Of a stretch of 64,000 bases of DNA, positions 12,101-21,100 are shown one piece after another. Position numbers and translations under genes: made by a program. This DNA is from Sipunculus nudus. Lineage: Eukaryota; Annelida; Sipuncula; Golfingiida; Sipunculidae. The stretch spans positions 61,180,659 through 61,244,658 of the forward strand of contig CM049313.1 in NCBI GenBank assembly GCA_026874595.1. Direction: 5' to 3'. Below the pieces are notes generated by a model. It did no database searches. It saw only the letters and a list, made by a program, of their open reading frames with translations, and had not been told where the DNA came from. Every line of letters begins with the position of its first letter. Position 1 is the first letter of the stretch.

Positions 12101-15100
12101 CGTCTGGCCCTCTGGCCGGCCGGACGGACGGCCGGCCTTTGGTCGGTTAGCAGGGCACAAATCGTAACCGTAGGGGCTAGGGCCATGAACCCTATGCAGT
12201 CTTAGAGGTTCTAAAAAGATCTCATTGCAAACCTGAAATTAGGTCACTGTGACCTATATTCTCGAAGTTATGGGGTGTGTTTGTGTCCCCCAGAAATAAT
12301 TCTTTTAGCCAAAATTTTCATCCCAAACCTTCCATCTTTCACATACAGCTCACCTACCAACAGGGGAAGAATCATAATTATTTTGAGGTCACAAGGTCAA
12401 AGGTCAAGGTCACAGAACCAACTTCTTTGAAAAGCCTGTGGATGCATTTTAAGCCAAACCTTTCCTCCCAATTCTATGATCTTTCACATATAGCTCACCT
12501 ACTAAGTGGGAGAAAAATCCTATAGATGTTGAGGTCACAAGGTCTAAGGTCAGGGTCACAGGATCCACTTCTTTGAAAAGGTTGTGGACACATTTCAAGC
12601 TAGACCTTTCATTCCAAACCTTTCAGCACTGATATTGCTTCTCTGCCAACAGGGGAAAAGACCTGTTGATTTTGAGGTCAAAGGTCAAGTTCATAGCACC
12701 CTCTTCTTGCGTGGAGTCATTTTCAGGCAAACTTTTCAATCTATACTTTCCATCTGTCATATATGGCTTACCTACCAATAGGGGAAGAAGCCTATTGATG
12801 TTGAGTTCAAAAGGTCAAAGGTCAAGGTCACAATATTGTTCTAAATGCTTGTGAACATATTTCAAGGGAAACTGTTCAACCCAAACCTTCAGTCCTTCAC
12901 ATATGCCACATCTATGCATCACTCAATGTGATTCATACTTCATATTTATGGGTCTTTTTGCATGAAGAAATAACTAATTGATTTTGAGGTCAGCTGGTCA
13001 GGAGGTTAAAGGTTGCAGGTCTAAGTTATTCACTCATTGGTTGCCAAGTAATTACACCCGGCCAGATGTAATTATTTAGTAGTTACCCATCATTTAGAAA
13101 GAATCCAGTTGATATGTGGGCAAAAGGCCAAGGTCATAGGTCAGGTCAACTTATTTTGTAGACCATCTCTATTTTTCTTGTATATATAAGCTTGCACTCC
13201 AGCTGGTACATCTCACAGTGTGGCTGTTATTGTGAGTGACACGGGTGACATATGACTCCCTTTTGTATCAGGCTATTAAGTGATAAGGCTGAGTGATAAG
13301 TACCTCGTTACTACATAACAAAACACTGTTGTTGGAATACTTCAGCCTGAATCAGCCAGGAATTAACACTATGAGAGTATAATATTAAGGTTTAGCTACT
13401 GATTTATAAAATGATGGGAATATTCTGCAGTTTATTTTATGGAATCATAGCAATAAACGTAGTTTCCTTGATATCTGAATATTTTTATATAAATCACCAC
13501 ATATAAAAGCAAGTGTTTGTTCTCATTATATGTGGATGTGTACTTGATTTAGGATGGCTTTATTTTATTACAAGACTCTTAGTCATGCTTTCTGCATTTC
13601 TTTTCTTTCAGGTTTTGCAGTTTACCAACCCTGCTGATCCCCATTGAAAAGCAGAGTGATTTTAAAAAATATTGGACCTACACTTTTACATTTGCATATC
13701 TATAAATCTGATATGAGGGCCTAAACATGCCTTTTGAATTGTTTTGGACATTCATTACTGTAACATCATTTGGAGAATTTGCCCCAAGTTTGGTCTCTTA
13801 TTGGAGGATGTGTGATATCAAATTTCAGACTTGTCAGAAATCCATTATGTCTGCCAGTTAGCCACCTTAGAAATCCTTTTTTCAGTGCAATTTCAGCAAT
13901 TTTCCTTCAATTTTTGGTCTGATTTAGAGACTGGTTGTTGTCTGATTTCAGACCTGTCAGAAGTCCAAAATGGCCATCAGGCAACCATCTTTAAATTCCT
14001 TTTGGTCATATTATCTCAAGAACTGTTAAAGTGAAGGCAGTATATTAATGTAATCTTGCAAAGGATTGGGTCAAATATTTCTTAATAAATATTATCATCA
14101 TATATGAAAGTGCAGTACAGTTGGCTTGTATTGAATAAAAATTCATACAGAAGCACCTGTTTCTCAATAATTCTTGCATGGATTTCCTTGATTTTTTGCT
14201 ATATATTTTGATCTTATATTTGCCCTTTGTGGTGTTTCTTTTGAGACTGACAGGTATCAAGTAAGCTATGGGAATAGTTCTGGATACCTTAACAATCATA
14301 CATTTTCCTCAGACCACCAATTCACTGTGTTTTAACCAGACATAGGTGATATATATTTCTGTTGTTGTAGAAAATTTCAACAAAATTGGCAAATTGGTTC
14401 TTCAAAATTTGACTGGAAGTTGTGAATCTCAGCCCATGATGTCGCAGGTCATGCTTGGCAGCTGAGCGTCATGACCCATGGGTCACTTGTTAATATATTA
14501 ATTCCTCTATATATTTCCTATGTACTTATGAGAAATTAGTGTTATATTTTTTAAAATCTTGAAGTAATTGGACCAAATATAATGCACTTTGTAAAAATTC
14601 AGGAAATATATTTACTCCCTTAACTTGAGAATTGCTGAAGCTAGACACTTTCTTTCAGGTAAATATATATTTAGTCAAGATTCAATTGTATACCCAAAAT
14701 TTTATAAATTATTAGCATAAATATAAAATCAGTACCTTAAATTTTGCTCAGATTTGACCATGGCACATTTTATTCCTGTAACTGCTGTGGATTTAATTTT
14801 CACAGCATGTTACAATAAGCATATCATCTCCAAACATTACATTAATTAGTTCTGAATTTGAAGTTTTTAAGTTATTAGCATAAATATCAAATCTGTACCT
14901 TAAATTTTGCCTAATTTTGATCATCGCATGTTTGTTTCCTGTAAGCACTGTTGATATAATTTTCATATCATGCAGAAATAAGGATTTCAGCATGTTAGTT
15001 TTGAAAGTGGAAAGGAATTGGCCAAAAACTGTTGCTTTTATTAAAGTTTTTATTAGACCATGTCAGACCCAGGCCTTTTCCAGCCCCTCTTCAGTCACCT

Positions 15101-18100
15101 GTAAGTCCTCAAGTTTACCTTTCAGGCCAATTATGCACACTTGAAGCGGGGCATATACTTGCAGCTTGGCAGCTTATTGCTGGCCACAGCTGATCCAGGT
15201 GTCCAACCAAGCTCATCTATTAGTTGTTTAGACCAACAGCATAACAATAAACAATGAATAAATAAATTTTTATAGGTCTATAATAACAGCTTCAAAAATA
15301 ATCAATAGAAAAGGAATTTGACAGGTGATGAGTAACACTAACAGGGAATACCTTGCAGTTACTGATGTTTTATGGATTTTGTATGGATGAAAATGTATTC
15401 CAAGTAACACTATTGAGTCACCTATGGTATTTTTCTTTTAAATTTTAATAATGAAAAAAAAAATTAAATTATATTGTTCTATACTATTAGGGATTATAAG
15501 AAGGAAATTAATGATTGACAGAGATGCAGTTGATAATATAAATCTGAATTTACCAGATCTTTTCCAAGTGTTTCAGCTTGTTAATTTATATTTATTTCAA
15601 ATTTAAAAAAAAATTAAAATATCTCAAAATATTTAAATTTTACTCAGACAAGTACTGATTAAAGATGTCAATATGTTTCACTTATGACATTCAGACACAT
15701 GGCTGTAACAGCTGTCACAAGACTTTGTTAATAATCAAAATTTATATTACTGGTTCCTATATTTCAGTCAATAAAATTAAACTTGCCCATCTCTAGTTTT
15801 CTCCTTGTATAATTTATAGGGTATTCTTATACTTGAGTTATTTTTTACACATATAATGGTTTAATAGCTGAGATACTTCAAATTTTTTTCTGATACATAT
15901 TTTTAAATAAAAATTTGAATATGATAAAAAATCAGATCTTAGACAAGTTTTCTGTAATGTTAATAATTGTCATAAGACTCTTGCTATGTCTAGTGTGTAG
16001 ATTGATGTGAAGGTAGTCCAAAGTGAATATTATAGTTTTATTTTTGAATATAAATAAAATTCATAAAACCAGGTACATATTATCATTATTTAAATTTGAG
16101 GTATTTCTGGATTCTCAAGTACTTAGTTTGGCTGAAACTGAATAAATACCAGACATGGTGCAGTACTTTGCAAATGTATTTGAATGCAAATATGAATATG
16201 TACTCCATAATTTCATGTATAAGGTTAGGAATACAGGTGAAAATGAAAGTGTTTGAATACAAATGCATTCATGAATATGTTCTATAATATGATTTTAATA
16301 ATCATTTATTATGATAATATTATTTAAAATCTTTGATGAAAAAAACATGATACTGTTATTATTTTTAATTTAAATTATAATTGACATATTTGTTATTAAT
16401 TTTTAATAAATAGTTTAACTTTTCAAATAATTCTGCTGCAATGTAGGTAAAGTTTTATGGCCAAGTCAAAACCTATGTGATTATAGCACACCATTTCCAA
16501 CTGTAAATAATATTAATGACATCAATCCTCTTCCCTGTCTCAAAGGATATTATCAAAATTTAACATAACTTGAGTTAAACACCATCAACTCATAATAGAG
16601 CTTATATTACCTCACAAAACCAGCCTTTGCCTATCTCCTCTTCCAAATCATATTTTGTGATCATATGTAACAGCTGAGCGCCGTGGCCCATGGGTCCCTT
16701 GTTTAATTAGTGATCTGCAAGAGAGATGATCTCTTTATATATTTTTTTGCTTACTGGTATTTTATGGAATCCTGATTATCTTTGTTTTCTGATACAATGT
16801 TTATCTTTATGATGTGAATTAATGTAAATTGTACACATGTATTTTCTCTTAACTGTCACTGACACTGTAGATATTCATATATTTCAGACAGCAGTGGTGT
16901 GTGCTGTGTTGGTCGTTATAATTCTGGCCTCAATACGATGGCTACAAAACAGCGCTGGTCTGTACCTGGTAAACCTGACAGTTGCTGCGACAGTCGCTTA
17001 TCCATATTTATCATCAGTCTTCCAGCAGCATCCAGTCACATGGCTGTATCAATACATCACAAAAAATAAACCTTCAGTGAGTTACCGTTCACAGTATATT
17101 TGTTATCTTTCCTATATTGATTTACTGACACCTTACAGGGAAACAGCACATATACATGGAGTGATGTCATTGTCCTCTGTGATTTCAAGACTTTCCCTCA
17201 AAATATGGCCAAGCTACATCCCGGTGTAAAGAATGTGCTATAAAAACCCCATAAAACACTCATTCCAGGGTTATTTACCCTTTGATTTACACCAAAATGT
17301 AAGTTATTGGAGATTTTCACAATACCAGGTTATATAATAAATTTCAACAACATGCGTGATACTTTTCTTCAGATTTCTTGCTGAAACCCACACACACACA
17401 GAATCAAGTGGAAACATTAACCCTCGCTTTTTACAGGGTTAAAAAGCTTTAAGTTTCTTTGGATAAAACACATGCAAGAGGTAACTGTTCTTTTAAAATG
17501 TCGTAAAACCTTATGTTTACACTTAAATAAAGGTATTTACAGTAAAAACAAACAGCTATATTAATATCAGTAATTAAAATTTACAAATGTGTCATTGGTT
17601 CTATTATTAATTACTTGATATAAATTGTGTGTGTGTTAAAATATATGGATATTTTACATGCATTGTGTTATTTAGGATGGTAAATAGATACACATGAGTG
17701 ATGACTTGCTGATACATGTATTAGACACTTAACTTGTGTATGATTTTTTTTCAGATATTCTTATTTTTTTATTGGGCTTTTGGTTGTGCAACAGCAGTAT
17801 ATATTGTTGTAACAAATACACCAGGTAATTTGGACAAGGACACTCCTAGAGCAGTCTCCACAGTTACAAGAAAATACTTCCACTTTCTGGCGGTGGCCAT
17901 GTTTATACCAGGCATTGTTGAAGATTCTCAGATGATGTTCTGTTCTGCCACTTGTGCGGTAGTCATCTTTGTTGTGTTAGAGGTAAGCTATACCTTTAAG
18001 TAAATCCCATAAGATACATATTTTGTTTGTTTAATAATAATATAATTAAACTGATCACCCTTAAAGAAAGAAACAACTTCCCAATCATAATTTGAGCATT

Positions 18101-21100
18101 ATATTGCAGCAAATTGCACTCGTATTCTGTAATTGAGATTCCTGATCAAAACTTTTTTATTTTAAAATAAGGTTGTTTGCTTAATGGCATTCCATTAATC
18201 TATATGATAAATAAAGTTCTGTTATGAACAGAGGTATACAAGTAACAAATGTTAAGATGCCTCAGTAAGCAGGTAATAAGTTTAAAAATGTTGCACTATC
18301 AGGTAGCAAGTTTAAAGGTTCTGCAGAAAGTAGTTAGTTGGTCCAAAGATGCTGCAGTAATTAAGTAACAAGTCTAAAAATGTATACCAGGCTTTGGAAC
18401 TGAGAAGGAATGAGGGCCATCCCCCCCCCCCCCCCAAAAGGCCTGCAAAACAATTCTTTCAAAGTTTCAAAGATCCCCCTTTTGAGAAGGCATCACCTAT
18501 GGGGATTATTTCGGGCCAGTGACTGCAAATGTGCAAAAAACTCCAGATAAGGCCCCCAGAGTTACTGGGCCTGAAGAAACAAAGAAAATAGGTGCCTGCG
18601 GGGGATCAAATATTAAAATTATTAATCATGCACATAATATGCAAATATTGCAAATAATAGTGAGTGAAATCTCTTTGGACAAACCCGGAGCAAATGGATG
18701 TAAAAAATCATGGCAGTCTGTATGGTATCAGAGGAGACAAGGAAAATCACAAAAATTGCCTTACACTATAAATAAATAAAGATTTAAATTGATCAACCTA
18801 TAAACAGTGCTTTGGAATATAATGATTTTAGAGTATAGGACCATGTGTAATTATATGGTTGAATTCTGGTCAGTCTTCCATAAATTGTCCATGTTGGTTT
18901 GATAATCACATCTTTTAATTATAAAAAATCATGTAAGCTTGAAAATGGTACAGTATACCATTGCCTCCCATTCCTGTGGTTTATAGTCAAATTAAAACAC
19001 AGTAATCTGAAAAAGGCTATATGAGGATATAAATATATGATTCTGTAAATTCAATATGGTATTTTTGTGAGGTGCAGGAAGTGACTTAAAGTGGGCAAAA
19101 GGTTGAACACTGAATTAAATATGCATTATTATGATTAATTTTTCTCTTCAAAATTTTTCCATACAGTATGGGAGAGGCACCCCCTCCCACACCCAACCCC
19201 TTATATATACAGTCGAACCTGTCTAATGCAACCACCCAAGGGACTGGGCAAAGTGGTCGTAATAGACACTTGGTCGTATTTGACAGGTTCTGAACATTAG
19301 GAACTGCTCAAATTTAGCTGACGTATTGTGGAAATATACATATTAGACCATCTTTATGACTATAAATAAAAACATATTTGCAGAAGGGAACGATCTTGGT
19401 GTTACATGTATTTAGTTATTGCACAATCATGTACATGTACTTACCTGTGTAATATGATTTAATGCACTGAATAGATCAAAGACAGATCACAGAGGCCCAG
19501 ATCAAAGATGAACTTCGAGGTGCCTCCATTCAAGTGGATTAATAGGTCGTGTGAGCCAGTCACATTGCCCGCCTGGGGCTCCAGGCCAAGGTTCAGTCAA
19601 GGGTCCCAATAATTACTTGTCTGTGTTCCGTACACATGCACACCAGTAAAACAAACAGCAGCAATTTAAGTGACCGCAACTTCACGCATAGTTGATCAAC
19701 TGTCCTATGTGACTGTGCGGTCAGCGCTGGTCAGTTAGTGGCACAAAGAGTGCCCGCATTAGGCAGGTCATTTTATTAGTCACTTTGGTCAGGAAAACTG
19801 CCCGTAATCCGTAATAGCCAGGTGGTCATATTTCATAGGTTTTATCTATAGATAATATAACAGAATTTCAATAGGGACTGCTATCTAGTGGTCCTAATAG
19901 CCAGGTGCCCGCATTTCATAGGTGGTCGTTCAGACAGGTTGGACTGTATATATATGAGGATATATAGATATGATCAATTTGGCATGCATGATTCAGTAAA
20001 TAAAATATTTGGTATTTTTTTTGTGGTGCAGCATTAGATTAAAAGTGGGGAAAAGGTCTAACACTATATCAAAAATGCATATTTACGTTTCATTTTTTTT
20101 TAAATTTCTATATTGTGTGAGAGGTAACCCCAGCCACATCTGCCCCCTCTCGGTGCCTCTTATGTGCCCTCACGCTTGATGCACCCTCAGACTGCCCCCC
20201 CCCCCCCTCCTACTTTCAGATTCACTCCAAAGCCTATGGGATGTTGTAGTAATCAGTATAAAGATGCTGAAACATGTCTAAACTGCAGTACCCAGTCTAA
20301 AGATGCTGTATCATGTCTAAAGCTACAGTACCCAGTCTAAAGATGCTGCAACATGTCTAAAGCTGCAGTACCTAGTCTAAAGATGCTGTAACATGTCTAA
20401 AGCTGTAGTACCCAGTCTAAAGATGCTGTAACATATCTAAAGCTGTAGTATTGGTCTAAAGATGCTTTAACATGTCTTAAGCTGCAGTACCCAGTCTAAA
20501 GATGCTGTAACATGTCTAAAGCTGCAGTACCCAGTCTAATGATGCTGTAACATGTCTAAAGCTGCAGTACCCAGTCTAAAGATGCTGTAACATGTCTTAA
20601 GCTGCAGTACCCAGTCTAAAGATGCTGTAACATGTCTAAAGCTGCAGTACCCAGTCTAATGATGCTGTAACATATCTAAAGCTGCAGTACCCAGTCTTAA
20701 GATGCTGTAACATGTCTAAAGCTGCAGTACCCAGTCTAAAGATGCTGCAACATGTCTAAAGCTGCAGTACCCAGTCTTAAGATGCTTTAACATGTCTAAA
20801 GCTGCAGTACCCAGTCTAAAGATGCTTTAACATGTCTAAAGCTGCAGTACCCAGTCTTAAGATGCTTTAACATGTCTAAAGCTGCAGTACCCAGTCTTAA
20901 GATGCTTTAACATGTCTAAAGCTGCAGTACCCAGTGTAAAGATGCTGTAACATGTCTAAAGCTGCAGTACCCAGTCTAAAGATGCTGTAACATGTCTAAA
21001 GCTGCAGTACCCAGTCTAAAGATGCTGGTGTCTCCTTGTTCTTCTCATTTCAGTGTGTAAGACTGCTCCAGGCCTGGCCACTGGGTTCGTTAGTCCACAC

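Larger units (their letters stand above)
11693..16703 (+). mobile_element. Helentron/HINE-like repeat, copy 2, interrupted
   Basis: The outer element is 11693-12019 plus 14492-16703, the same family as copy 1. The 5' end reads TAGCTCAGCTGACTATAAGT; the 3' end reads CAGCTGAGCGCCGTGGCCCATGGGTCCCTTGTTT. The left part stops at TTGATATTGACCATTTT and the right part resumes at TATATTAATTCCTC, matching continuous sequence in copy 1 around 3670-3710. It fills most of DOLK intron 6. Confidence 0.75.

Noticed and set aside
13610-13640. TTTCTTTCAG acceptor in DOLK intron 6
   Set aside because: It lies within the nested transposon and opens no frame matching DOLK; exons 6 and 7 join perfectly without it.
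20233-21028. CRISPR-like array
   Set aside because: The 40-bp units are contiguous with no unique spacers, in an animal intron: a minisatellite.
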